64,000 nt of DNA. It comes from Clostridia bacterium. Lineage in GTDB: Bacteria; Bacillota; Clostridia; Christensenellales; Aristaeellaceae. The position numbers and the translations under genes are program-made. The notes below the pieces were generated by a model, which had not been told where the DNA came from, did no database searches, and was given only the letters and a program-made list of their open reading frames with translations. Shown in pieces: positions 35,805 to 44,108 of the stretch (the stretch's first letter is position 1; every line of letters starts with the position of its first letter). The stretch lies in contig JAFWZN010000079.1 in NCBI GenBank assembly GCA_017522345.1, forward strand, positions 1-64,000, given 5' to 3'.

Positions 35805-36368
35805 ATGCTGACACTTGAAAGAGCGAAGGAACTGCTGAAAACCACGACCACCGAAGATCATCTTTTCCTTCATGCCAAAAACGTAATGGCGGCGATGGGC
35901 GGCCTTGCAAAGCATTTCGGAGAAGACGTCGCCCATTGGCAGGCAATCGGATATCTGCACGATTACGACTACGAACAGCATCCCGAGGAGCATCTTCAGT
36001 TCACGAAGGAGCCGCTTTTGCAGGCAGGTCTTGATGAAGCGGAAGTTCGCGCCATCCTTGCGCACGGCTACGAAATCATAAACGACGTAGAGCCCATTAC
36101 CAACCTTGAAAAATCCCTGTTCGCCGTAGATGAACTCACTGGCATCATTCAGGCTGCGGCCAGAATGCGCCCGGCAGGCATTACGGATATGGAGATTTCG
36201 TCGTTTATGAAGAAATTCAAGGATAAGAAGTTTGCCGCCAAGTGCGACAGAGAGCTGATCAAAAAGGGCTGCGCAATGCTGGGAATGGAAGTAAAGGACG
36301 TAGCAAATATCTGTATTGAAGCCATGAAGGAATTTGCGGACGAGCTGCAGCTTGGCGTGAAAGCGTGA
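35805..36368 (+). CDS. HD-domain phosphohydrolase-like protein
   Basis: 187 residues. HD/HDIG-type metal site with LFLHAKNV (His23), GYLHDYDY (His52-Asp53), a later LAHGYEI histidine and FAVDELTG supplying the final Asp. AGGAG precedes the ATG and it starts only 11 bases after barstar, so it belongs to the same transcript. Family members hydrolyse nucleotides or act on signalling nucleotides. The substrate and any link to the RNase pair are unknown. A long hairpin ends the operon. Confidence 0.85.
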   Translation: MLTLERAKELLKTTTTEDHLFLHAKNVMAAMGGLAKHFGEDVAHWQAIGYLHDYDYEQHPEEHLQFTKEPLLQAGLDEAEVRAILAHGYEIINDVEPITNLEKSLFAVDELTGIIQAAARMRPAGITDMEISSFMKKFKDKKFAAKCDRELIKKGCAMLGMEVKDVANICIEAMKEFADELQLGVKA

Positions 36369-36382
36369 GAAACAAAACGGCA

Positions 36383-36458
36383 GCGGGACATAAAAACCGT
36401 CCTCTACGGGAAAAGTGCGACTTTCCTTGGTAGGGGACGGGTTTTTGTTCCGCTTTTT
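36383..36458. terminator. long palindrome acting as bidirectional terminator (family B arms)
   Basis: Arms 36383-36410 and 36430-36453 (GCGGGACA...CCGTCCTCTAC and GTAGGGGACGGG...GTTCCGC) can pair over most of their length, followed by TTTTT. It ends the HD-gene transcript and the convergent cysS transcript. Each arm is a family-B repeat unit. Confidence 0.75.
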
Positions 36459-36460
36459 CG

Positions 36461-37909
36461 TTATGCCTTTTTGACCTTCGGGCCTTGAGGCGTGTCTTCG
36501 ATGACATAGCCTTTTTCAAGAATTTCGGCGCGGAGGCGGTCGGCCTCCTGGAAATTCTTGGCCTTCTTGGCGGCGGTTCTGGCCTCGGCGAGCGACTTGA
36601 TTTCTTCATTTTCTTCGCAGCTGTCGAAGATGACGGAAATGGTATTCGCCTGCGCGGCCTGCTTTTTAAGCTCCTCGCGCTTAAGGGCTGCCTTTTTGAT
36701 CAGGTCAAGGCCGAGCACCGTGTCAAAGGACGCAAGAGCGGCTAATTTGGTGTTGTCTGTGGTCTTGTATTTGAGTACGTCGTAAAGCGCGGTTACGGCT
36801 AAGGAAGTGTTCAAGTCGTTATCGAGCGCAGATTTGAACTTCTCGGTGAGGGCGGAAAGGGCCGCTTCATCGATTTCGCCTTCCTCTTTGAGAGAAGCGA
36901 TTTTGGCAATCAGTTTGTTGTAGGCGCCCTGCGCATTGTCAAGGTTCTCCCAGCTGAAAACGAGGTTTCGCCTGTAGTGGCTCTGCAGGCAGAAAAGACG
37001 GTAGGCAAGGGGATCATAACCCTTTTCTTCAAGAAGGGAAACCGTCAAAAATTCGCCCTTGGACTTACTCATTTTGCCGCCAGCGGTGTTCAGGTGCGAA
37101 ACGTGCATCCAATAGTTGCACCACTTATGTCCAAGATAGGCTTCCGACTGTGCGATTTCATTGGTGTGATGGGGGAAGGCGTTGTCCACGCCGCCGCAAT
37201 GGATATCGAGATCTTCGCCCAGATGCTTCATGGAGATTCCGCTGCACTCGATGTGCCAGCCGGGATAGCCCACGCCCCACGGGGAATCCCATTTGAGCGC
37301 CTGATCCTCAAACTTCGACTTGGTGAACCAGAGAACGAAGTCGTTCTTGTTTTTCTTGTTCGTGTCCTCTTCAACGCCCTCGCGAACGCCGACCTCGAGG
37401 TCATCCTCCTTGAATTCGTTGAAGATGTAATACTTTTCAAGCTTCGAGGTGTCGAAATATACGTTTCCGCCCGAAATGTAACCGTAGCCCTTTTCGATGA
37501 GCGTTTCGATAATGTGGATGTAATTGTCGATGAGGTTCGTCGCAGGCTCGACAACGTCGGGACGCTTGATATTCAGCTTCTCGCAGTCGGAGAAAAACGC
37601 GTCGGTGTAGAATTTGGCGATCTCCATGACGGTCTTGTTTTCGCGGCGCGCGCCCTTGAGCATCTTATCTTCGCCCTCGTCGGCGTCGCTTGTCAGGTGG
37701 CCGACGTCGGTAATATTCATGACGCGCTTTACGTTGTAGCCGATAAAGCGCAGATATTTTTCAAGAATGTCCTCCATGAGATACGAGCGGAGGTTTCCGA
37801 TGTGCGCAAAATGATAGACCGTCGGGCCGCAGGTGTACATCTTGACGATGTCCGGATGGTTGGGCACAAAGTCTTCCCTGTTTCGGGTGGCGGTGTTGTA
37901 AAGCTTCAT
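36461..37909 (-). CDS. cysS: cysteinyl-tRNA synthetase
   Basis: 482 residues from the ATG at 37909, with GGGAGG six to eight bases upstream; the longer frame would run into the T-box. CGPTVYHFAHIGN is the zinc-Cys/HIGH region, GYPGWHIECSGIS and HCGGVDNAFPHHTNE give the other zinc ligands, and GGKMSKSKG is the KMSKS loop. The C-terminal DALR domain ends KNFQEADRLRAEILEKGYVIEDTPQG. Controlled by a T-box leader. Confidence 0.97.
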   Translation of the reverse strand: MKLYNTATRNREDFVPNHPDIVKMYTCGPTVYHFAHIGNLRSYLMEDILEKYLRFIGYNVKRVMNITDVGHLTSDADEGEDKMLKGARRENKTVMEIAKFYTDAFFSDCEKLNIKRPDVVEPATNLIDNYIHIIETLIEKGYGYISGGNVYFDTSKLEKYYIFNEFKEDDLEVGVREGVEEDTNKKNKNDFVLWFTKSKFEDQALKWDSPWGVGYPGWHIECSGISMKHLGEDLDIHCGGVDNAFPHHTNEIAQSEAYLGHKWCNYWMHVSHLNTAGGKMSKSKGEFLTVSLLEEKGYDPLAYRLFCLQSHYRRNLVFSWENLDNAQGAYNKLIAKIASLKEEGEIDEAALSALTEKFKSALDNDLNTSLAVTALYDVLKYKTTDNTKLAALASFDTVLGLDLIKKAALKREELKKQAAQANTISVIFDSCEENEEIKSLAEARTAAKKAKNFQEADRLRAEILEKGYVIEDTPQGPKVKKA

Positions 37910-38187
37910 ATGATTTCCTCCCGGAATGTATTTTGAATAAAAAAAGCCGCGCCCCAATACAGAGGCGTGGCCGCGGTTCCACTCTGCTTAAGACAGAAAA
38001 TCTGCCTTATCTCAAACGCGGTAACGGCGCGTGCCCGGCGAAGGATACTTTTGAAAATGTTCCCCTTCGCGGCTCCCGGGTGCAATTGGGCGATGGAACG
38101 CACAAAACCGCTTTCAGCCCGAGGCGGTTTCTCTCTGGGCGCGCCTAAACATCGCTTTTAATCCCGTTCAAAGCCTTTATGAAAAAG
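37910..38187 (-). promoter_or_regulatory. cysteine T-box leader of cysS with transcription terminator
   Basis: Minus strand: AGAGAG with stem segments near 38135, a likely specifier TGC (Cys) in CAATTGCACCCGGG, and the T-box GAGTGGAACCGCGG (37984-37971). Directly after it a terminator stem pairs CGCCTC with GGGGCG and GCC with GGC, then a run of seven T residues (37945-37939). Uncharged tRNA-Cys should favour the antiterminator and allow cysS transcription. The 328-base gap is fully used by this leader and the psuG terminator. Confidence 0.87.
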
Positions 38188-38225
38188 ATTTTACGCCCTT
38201 AGACCGCTTTGGTCAAGGGCGTAAA
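38181..38225 (-). terminator. rho-independent terminator of psuG
   Basis: Fifteen-pair stem TTTACGCCCTT-GACC / GGTCTAAGGGCGTAAA with a single bulge and an AAAGC loop, then ATCTTTTTC on the minus strand. Lies 13 bases after the psuG stop codon. Confidence 0.8.
38188..38216 (-). promoter_or_regulatory. candidate cysS promoter inside the psuG terminator
   Basis: TTGACC (38216-38211), 17-base spacer, TAAAAT (38193-38188) on the minus strand. Both boxes overlap the terminator stem of psuG. Confidence 0.55.
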
Positions 38226-38237
38226 GGTTAATTCGAA

Positions 38238-39152
38238 TCAGCGCACCATCGCTTTGGCGATCTTCGCGCCGAGACGAGCGTTATTCAAAACCAGCTGGAT
38301 ATTGCTTTCAAGGCTCTTGCCGCCGGTTAATTTCTGGATATGATCGAGCAGATAGGGCGTGGTTTCCTTGCCCTTGATGCCGAGGGCTTTCGCGTCCTCA
38401 ACGGCCTTTTCGATGGTTTTATTGATCTCATCGGGATCCATGGCGTATTCGTGCGGAATGGGATTGGTGACCAGCATGCCGCCTTTCATGCCGAGCGCCG
38501 TTTTGACATTGAAGGAATCGGCGATTTCTTCGGGGGTGTCCAGGCGATAATCGACCTTCAGGCCGCTTTTGTCGGTGTAGAAGGCGGGAAGCTCTTCGGT
38601 TTTGTAGCCGATGACCGGAACGCCCTTGGTCTCGAGATACTCAAGGGTGAGGTTGAGATCGAGAATCGACTTACAGCCTGCGCATACGACCATCACATCG
38701 GTCATGGCGAGCTCTTCAAGGTCGGCGGAGATGTCCATGGTGACTTCCGCGCCCCTGTGTACGCCGCCCACGCCGCCGGTAGCAAAGACCTTGATGCCGG
38801 CGAGGCTCGCGCCGATCATGGTGGTGGCGACGGTGGTTGCGCCGTCCATGCCGCGCGCCAAAAGCACGGGAAGGTCGCGTCTGCTGGCCTTTGTTACGGA
38901 AAGTCCGGCCTTGCCTAAATGCTCGATGTCTTCCTTGGAGGCGCCGACGACGATTTTTCCGCCGATTAAGCAGATGGTCGCGGGGATTGCGCCTTCTTCG
39001 CGCACGGCCTGTTCGACCAAAAGCGCGGTTTCTACGTTCTTGGGATAGGGCATGCCGTGGGAGATGATGGTGCTTTCAAGCGCGACGACGGGTTTGCCGC
39101 TTGCGAGGGCTTCCTTAACTTCGTCGGAGACGCGAAGGTATTTTTCAAGCAT
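38238..39152 (-). CDS. psuG: pseudouridine-5'-phosphate glycosidase
   Basis: 304 residues, full length. ALESTIISHGMPYPKN holds the catalytic Glu, IGGKIVVG and KASRRDLP follow, and FATGGVGGVHRGAE forms the phosphate-binding region with the active-site Lys near KASRRD. TPYLLDHIQKLTGGKSLESN ends the fold. It splits pseudouridine 5'-phosphate into uracil and ribose 5-phosphate. The kinase partner PsuK, usually adjacent, is not in this window. Confidence 0.95.
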   Translation of the reverse strand: MLEKYLRVSDEVKEALASGKPVVALESTIISHGMPYPKNVETALLVEQAVREEGAIPATICLIGGKIVVGASKEDIEHLGKAGLSVTKASRRDLPVLLARGMDGATTVATTMIGASLAGIKVFATGGVGGVHRGAEVTMDISADLEELAMTDVMVVCAGCKSILDLNLTLEYLETKGVPVIGYKTEELPAFYTDKSGLKVDYRLDTPEEIADSFNVKTALGMKGGMLVTNPIPHEYAMDPDEINKTIEKAVEDAKALGIKGKETTPYLLDHIQKLTGGKSLESNIQLVLNNARLGAKIAKAMVR

Positions 39153-39183
39153 GGCGGATCGTTCCTTTCTGTTATAGGTTTAT

Positions 39184-39265
39184 GCGGGACGATGTGGGCG
39201 TCGACCCCTGCGGGGAATGTAAACGATTCGGTTCTGCGTAGGGGACGATGCCCACATCGTCCCGC
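39184..39265. repeat. long palindromic repeat related to family B
   Basis: Perfect 16-base ends GCGGGACGATGTGGGC / GCCCACATCGTCCCGC with an interior that includes GCGTAGGGGACG. It lies between psuG and the GNAT gene and could fold into a strong hairpin that stops read-through. Confidence 0.7.
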
Positions 39266-39268
39266 GAT

Positions 39269-39775
39269 TCATTCGTATGACTTCAAAGGATAAATGTAAT
39301 CGCAGACGGTCTGCCACGTGCCGAACTTATAGCCGACGTTTGGAAACACGCTGACCTTTTGAAAGCCCAGCGCCAGAAACATTTTCTCGCTTCTTTCATT
39401 CGGGCTCGTAATGTCGGCGATGGCGGTATATCGGCGGGGGTCTTTTTTGAGTTCCTCAAGGAGCGAGAGTATGATTGCGCGGCCTCTGCCTTTTCCGAGG
39501 AGATGATGATCTGTGTACACGGTCAATTCCACCGTCGGATCGTAGGCGGCCTTTTGCTTGTAGGCGTGCGCGTAGGCAAAGGCGGTGACGCGTCCTTCCT
39601 CCTCGATTACGAGATAGGGATAGTTTTTCTGAATATCCGATATCTTCTCTCTGATTTCGTCCTCTGTGGGAGGCTCGGTATCAAAGGTGATGGCGGTGTT
39701 TTCCACATAGTAGCGGTAGATTTTCGTCATATCCCCTGCGTCCTTCTGGCATGCGGGACGAATCAGAAACGCCAC
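39269..39775 (-). CDS. GNAT-family N-acetyltransferase (phosphinothricin-acetyltransferase-like)
   Basis: 168 residues. IRPACQKDAGDMTKIYRYYVENTAITFDTEPP matches the N-terminus of the Pat/Bar subfamily, LGKGRGRAIILSLLEEL is the acetyl-CoA loop (motif A), and SPNERSEKMFLALGFQKV is motif B. ATP is not involved; it acetylates an unknown amine. GTG start one base after the nifU stop, so it is coupled to the iron-sulfur operon. Confidence 0.87.
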   Translation of the reverse strand: MAFLIRPACQKDAGDMTKIYRYYVENTAITFDTEPPTEDEIREKISDIQKNYPYLVIEEEGRVTAFAYAHAYKQKAAYDPTVELTVYTDHHLLGKGRGRAIILSLLEELKKDPRRYTAIADITSPNERSEKMFLALGFQKVSVFPNVGYKFGTWQTVCDYIYPLKSYE

Positions 39776-39776
39776 C

Positions 39777-40163
39777 TTATGCTTCTCCGGCTTCCTGCTT
39801 GGCCTTGTAATCGGCGATGGCGGCGTGGAGCGCCTCCTCGGCCAGTACCGAACAATGCAGCTTTACCGGGGGCAGGCCGCCCAGAGATTCGGTGACCATT
39901 TGGTTGGTAATCTGAAGCGCCTCGTCGATGGTTTTGCCCATGACCATTTCGGTCGCGCGGGAGGAGGTTGCAATCGCTGCGCCGCAGCCGTAGGTTTTGA
40001 ACTTCACGTCCACGATCACGTCGTTTTCAACCTTAATGAAGATTTTCATAATATCGCCGCATTTGGCGTTGCCGACCAGGCCTACGCCGCTGGCGTCTTC
40101 CATTTCGCCTACGTTACGGGGGTTCATGAAGTGATCCATTACCTGCTCAGTATACATATTCAA
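39777..40163 (-). CDS. nifU: IscU/NifU-type iron-sulfur scaffold protein
   Basis: 128 residues. The three cluster-ligand cysteines are present: Cys35 (NAKCGD), Cys60 (TYGCGAA) and Cys104 (KLHCSVLAEEA), with Asp37 in the stabilising position. It assembles [2Fe-2S]/[4Fe-4S] clusters using sulfur from the desulfurase next door. NifU-type short scaffold without the C-terminal Nfu domain. Confidence 0.93.
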   Translation of the reverse strand: MNMYTEQVMDHFMNPRNVGEMEDASGVGLVGNAKCGDIMKIFIKVENDVIVDVKFKTYGCGAAIATSSRATEMVMGKTIDEALQITNQMVTESLGGLPPVKLHCSVLAEEALHAAIADYKAKQEAGEA

Positions 40164-40191
40164 AATCCTTCTTTCTGTTATTTCGGATGAA

Positions 40192-41352
40192 TTAGCCGTT
40201 ATAAAGGGGAGACATGGCGCGAAGGCGCTTTACGATGTCTTCAAGCGCATCCACCACATAGTCTACTTCTTCCATGGTGTTTTCTTCGCTTAACGAAAGG
40301 CGCAAAGAGCCGTGGGCAATTTCGTGGGGAAGGCCGATGGCCAAAAGCACGTGGCTGGGGTCTAAAGAGCCGGAGGTGCAGGCCGAACCGGAGGAGGCCG
40401 CGATGCCCTTTAAATCGAGACTCAGAAGAAGCGCTTCGCCTTCGATATAGCTGATGGAAACGTTCACGTTTCCGGGCAGGCGCTTTTCCTTATGGCCGTT
40501 TAAGCGGGTCTCGGGAATGCGGGTAAGGATTTTTTCGATCAGAGCGTCGCGCATTTCGGAAAGCTTTGCGTTGTGCTCGTCAATGTTTTCGTTGGCAAGG
40601 GTGATGGCCTTTCCGAGCGCGACGATGGAGGCGAGGTTTTCGGTGCCCGCGCGCTGTGTGCGCTCCTGCGCGCCGCCCGCGATCAGGGGACGGATTCGAA
40701 GGCCGTTTTTGATGTAGAGAACGCCGACGCCTTTGGGCGCATGAAATTTGTGGCCGGAAAGGGACAGCATGTCGATGCCCATTTCCTTTACGTTAAAGCG
40801 CATGCTTCCGATGGCCTGCACCGCGTCCGTGTGAAAGAGGGCGCCTTTTTCGTGGGCGAGAGAAGCGATTTCTTCAATCGGCTGAATGGTTCCGATTTCG
40901 TTGTTGGCCGCCATGACGGTGACTAAAAGCGTGTCCTCGGTAATCGCCTTTTTCATTTCGTCCATCTTTACGATGCCTTCTTCATCGACCGGCACATAGA
41001 TGACGTTAAAGCCTTCCTTTTCAAGCGCTTCCAGCGTGTGAAGCACGGCGTGGTGCTCGATATTGGTGGAAACGATGGTTTTTCTGCCGTTTTTGGCGGC
41101 GTAGGCGCAGCCTTTGATGGCCCAGTTGTCGCTTTCGGTTCCGCAGCCGGTGAAATACACTTCTCTGGCCTCGCAGCCGAGGGCGGCGGCCACCTGACGG
41201 CGAGCCTCCTCGACGGCGCGGCGGGCTTCGCGGCCGAAGGCGTGAACGGAAGAGGGATTTCCGTAAAGATCGCAGAAATAGGGCTTCATGGCCTCAAACA
41301 CGGGTTCGGTAACGCGGGTGGTGGCCGCATTGTCCATATAAATTCTGTTCAT
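40192..41352 (-). CDS. nifS: cysteine desulfurase (NifS/IscS type)
   Basis: 386 residues. PLP lysine Lys202 in [31 protein letters not shown], and catalytic Cys325 in [15 protein letters not shown], in the long-loop NifS/IscS class. It releases sulfur from cysteine as a persulfide for the scaffold. Second gene of the Rrf2-nifS-nifU operon, 18 bases after the regulator. Confidence 0.96.
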   Translation of the reverse strand: MNRIYMDNAATTRVTEPVFEAMKPYFCDLYGNPSSVHAFGREARRAVEEARRQVAAALGCEAREVYFTGCGTESDNWAIKGCAYAAKNGRKTIVSTNIEHHAVLHTLEALEKEGFNVIYVPVDEEGIVKMDEMKKAITEDTLLVTVMAANNEIGTIQPIEEIASLAHEKGALFHTDAVQAIGSMRFNVKEMGIDMLSLSGHKFHAPKGVGVLYIKNGLRIRPLIAGGAQERTQRAGTENLASIVALGKAITLANENIDEHNAKLSEMRDALIEKILTRIPETRLNGHKEKRLPGNVNVSISYIEGEALLLSLDLKGIAASSGSACTSGSLDPSHVLLAIGLPHEIAHGSLRLSLSEENTMEEVDYVVDALEDIVKRLRAMSPLYNG

Positions 41353-41370
41353 ATTGTTTTTCTCCTTTAA

Positions 41371-41784
41371 TTAAAGGCACTCGCAGCTTGTAATCATATC
41401 CTGAAGGGTGATGCCGTCCACAATGGCGTTTACGCCGTCGTGAACCTTTTGAACCACCATTCTCGTAGGGCAGCCGCCTGCCTTGTCGCAGCTGTCTTCA
41501 AATTTCAAACAATCGGTCATGCACAGATCGCCCTCAAGCGCGCGAAGAATCATGCCCACAGTGATTTCGGCAGGCATTTTCGCCAATGTGTAGCCGCCCT
41601 GTGCGCCGCGAACGGACTGAACGAGCTTTTCCTTCCGTAAAACCAGCATCAGCTGTTCAAGATACGCTTCCGGGATTGCCTGCCTTTCACAAATGGCCTT
41701 CAGCGGCTGGGGTTTATCGTTTCCCATGAGCGCAAGGTCATACATGGCGTGGATGCCGTAGCGTGCGCGGGTGGAAAGTTTCAT
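41371..41784 (-). CDS. Rrf2-family (IscR-like) transcriptional regulator
   Basis: 137 residues from the ATG at 41784, with GGAGG five bases upstream. Winged-helix start MKLSTRARYGIHAMYDLAL and the wing VRGAQGGYTLAK are typical. Cys92, Cys99 and Cys105 (plus Cys88) sit at the IscR cluster-ligand positions. It should sense iron-sulfur supply and control nifS-nifU. Its own promoter has an inverted repeat just downstream of the -10 box. Confidence 0.92.
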   Translation of the reverse strand: MKLSTRARYGIHAMYDLALMGNDKPQPLKAICERQAIPEAYLEQLMLVLRKEKLVQSVRGAQGGYTLAKMPAEITVGMILRALEGDLCMTDCLKFEDSCDKAGGCPTRMVVQKVHDGVNAIVDGITLQDMITSCECL

Positions 41785-41798
41785 TGATACCTCCATAT

Positions 41799-41825
41799 GA
41801 ATCCCGACTTTTTTGTAGTGGATTC
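41799..41825 (-). promoter_or_regulatory. candidate Rrf2 operator
   Basis: Inverted repeat GAATCC / GGATTC (arms 41799-41804 and 41820-41825), located at the expected transcription start of the Rrf2 operon. Position suits autorepression. A second dyad, TTCCGA/TCGGAA, lies upstream of the -35 box near 41868-41886. Confidence 0.5.
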
Positions 41826-41834
41826 AACATGCTT

Positions 41835-41863
41835 ATTATAACCGTACTCGTTCTCTGCGTCAA
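41835..41863 (-). promoter_or_regulatory. sigma-A-type promoter of the Rrf2-nifS-nifU operon
   Basis: Minus strand TTGACG (41863-41858), 17-base spacer, TATAAT (41840-41835). Confidence 0.78.
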
Positions 41864-41949
41864 GCAATTCCGACTAATTTATCGGAAATTAACGAGGCGC
41901 GCAAACGAGATGCGTTTGCGCGCCCGAAATACGGAAAAACGACGAGGGT

Positions 41950-44004
41950 TTACTCGACCGAAACCAGCACGAAAACCTTCTGCCCCGAGTAAAGCGATGC
42001 GGTTATGACGCTTGTGCCTTTTTTGCTTGTTGTGATCAGCCCTGTTTCGTCCACATCCGCAATATCCGGATGGGATGAGGAATAGAAAAATTCGATATCC
42101 GGCGCGGAAGGGACAGAAGCGTTCAATTCGTGCTTCGCGTTCTTAGGCAGTATGACATAATAGTCGAAATGGGGGCTGACGGCGAGCTTTTCAGCGGAAA
42201 CGATGATTTCCGATTCTTCCACGACGTTAACGCTTGAGACGGCTGAAAGGCCGTTGTGCGTCTTAACGGTCACATTCGCGCTGCCCGTCCTTTCCCCGCA
42301 GTAGAGGAAGCCGTCTTCATACCACACAAGCTGCGGGTCGGACGACAAAACGGCGTACGCGGTTTGCGCGCCTTCGTTTACGGTAAAGGAGAAGGCGGCG
42401 CGGTTGAAGGGCGTGAGCGTATAGCTGCTTTTTTGAATGGACACGCTTTCGGGCGCGGGAGAAACGGTGATGGGGAAGGAGGCGGATACGCCCTTTGAGA
42501 CGGAGAGCGTAATTTTGCACGTACCCGGCGAAAGCGCGGAAATCATGCCGGTCGCCGCGTCGATTTCGGCAACAGATCTGTCGCTCGACTCGTATCGAAC
42601 CGTGCCTGCGCCTTCCAATAGGGTGAAGGATGCTTCTGCTGATTCGCCGACGCCCAGTTTATCCTTCGACGCCCAGGCTTTAATGCCCTTGGCGGGCGGA
42701 AGAACGGTGACATTGATTTCGCTCACAAGACCGCCGGAGTGAATGCTGACGACGGCTGTGCCCTTGCTTATGCCCGTGATCACGCCGTATTCGTCCACAT
42801 GCGCAATATCGTTGTCGGTGCTTTCATACCATGTGAACTGAGGCTCGTATCCGTCAAGATTATGAAACGTGCTGACGACTTCGCCAAGGAGGATTTCGTT
42901 TTTTTCTGCGGTGAAGGCTACCTCCTGCGGGCCTTCTACGATGTTCAGCAGGAATTCTCCGAAGATGTAATTCGGCGTGATGGCCAATATGTATACGCTG
43001 CCTGCGCGTTTTGCGCAGATTTCGCCGGTTTCGGGATCAATTTCGGCGATCGAGGTATCCATGGATACGTATTCGTATTTTCCGCTTCCGCCTTTAATGA
43101 TGGGTTCAAAGATCGTCCGGCCGCCGACATAGAGGGTAATTTCGCTTGTCGGGAACGAAACGGAGGTTGAACCCTCTTTTACGGTAACGCTGACGGATTG
43201 AACCGCGCCGCCCGAAGCCTTTATTGAGACGGTGGTTTTTCCGACGTTTACGGCGGTGACGACGCCGTTTTCGTCAACGGTCGCTGCGGAGGGATTGCTC
43301 GACGACCATTGCAAGGTTTCATGATAGCCGCCTTCAAGCGTGTATGGAACGGGCGCGGATTCGCCCTCGTAAAGCGTCATTTTGCCGGATGCAATGTGAA
43401 TTTTGGCGGGCGCGGGCTTTTTTACCGTGACGGCGCATTCGGCGGTCAGACCGTTGTGCGTTTCGGCGGTGATTACGCATTCTCCGGCGGCGAGCGCGGT
43501 GAGAAGCCCTGTGTCGTCTACGGAGACGACGCCTGCGTCGGACGACGACCATGTGATGGAGGCGTTGGTGGATTTGGGCAGAACCGCCTTCAGCGGATGC
43601 GTATCGCCGATTTCAAGCGTGCCCTTTTTCTCGCTCAGCTTAATGGATTTGGGCGCGGAGGTAACTTCCACAATCAGATCTTTTCGGACATTGTATTCGA
43701 AATAGACGCAGATGGTTGTTTTGCCCCGGCTGACCGCGCGAAGAACGCCGTCATTATCTACGGAGACAATATTGTGGTTATAGGAGGCGAAGTATTTCGC
43801 TTCGTTTGCAATCGCGCGCGTTTCGCCTACGCCCAAAAGAAGCTTTTCGCCAATCTCCAGATACCCTTCGGGGCATTTATCCGCGAACAGTATTTCGCCC
43901 GGACGCGCGAAAAAGCCTTCGGAAAAAGCGAAGGCGGATGAAAACAGCAAAATGATGACCGTCAATACGATAATCCTGATACTTTTCAAAGGTTTTTCCT
44001 CCAT
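41950..44004 (-). CDS. exported protein made of eight bacterial Ig-like (Big_2) repeats
   Basis: 684 residues. Signal peptide (about 1-28, ...LLFSSAFAFS), then eight repeats of about 75-80 residues. Each has the Big_2 pattern V-x-L-x3-E-x4-G, then W-S/E-S-S-D/N-x6-VD-x2-G-x-[IV]-T-A-x3-G-x4-[IV]. No membrane anchor, sortase motif or enzyme domain was seen. Such repeats usually mediate adhesion or form surface stalks. The neighbouring caspase-family protein at 29-31 kb has one similar domain. Confidence 0.87.
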   Translation of the reverse strand: MEEKPLKSIRIIVLTVIILLFSSAFAFSEGFFARPGEILFADKCPEGYLEIGEKLLLGVGETRAIANEAKYFASYNHNIVSVDNDGVLRAVSRGKTTICVYFEYNVRKDLIVEVTSAPKSIKLSEKKGTLEIGDTHPLKAVLPKSTNASITWSSSDAGVVSVDDTGLLTALAAGECVITAETHNGLTAECAVTVKKPAPAKIHIASGKMTLYEGESAPVPYTLEGGYHETLQWSSSNPSAATVDENGVVTAVNVGKTTVSIKASGGAVQSVSVTVKEGSTSVSFPTSEITLYVGGRTIFEPIIKGGSGKYEYVSMDTSIAEIDPETGEICAKRAGSVYILAITPNYIFGEFLLNIVEGPQEVAFTAEKNEILLGEVVSTFHNLDGYEPQFTWYESTDNDIAHVDEYGVITGISKGTAVVSIHSGGLVSEINVTVLPPAKGIKAWASKDKLGVGESAEASFTLLEGAGTVRYESSDRSVAEIDAATGMISALSPGTCKITLSVSKGVSASFPITVSPAPESVSIQKSSYTLTPFNRAAFSFTVNEGAQTAYAVLSSDPQLVWYEDGFLYCGERTGSANVTVKTHNGLSAVSSVNVVEESEIIVSAEKLAVSPHFDYYVILPKNAKHELNASVPSAPDIEFFYSSSHPDIADVDETGLITTSKKGTSVITASLYSGQKVFVLVSVE

Positions 44005-44108
44005 ATAAGGATAGATGTATTGTAGCCCACGGGGAATTTTCTGTCAAGCGGGAACCGATCAAACCGTACATCCGTCTAAATACCGGAATATGGAAAGGAG
44101 CTGAAATT

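Noticed and set aside
36977-37936. 319-codon plus-strand frame opposite cysS
   Set aside because: Shadow of the cysS coding strand; cysS motifs and start are unambiguous.
37910-37957. N-terminal extension of cysS
   Set aside because: It would cover the ribosome binding site and approach the terminator of the T-box leader.
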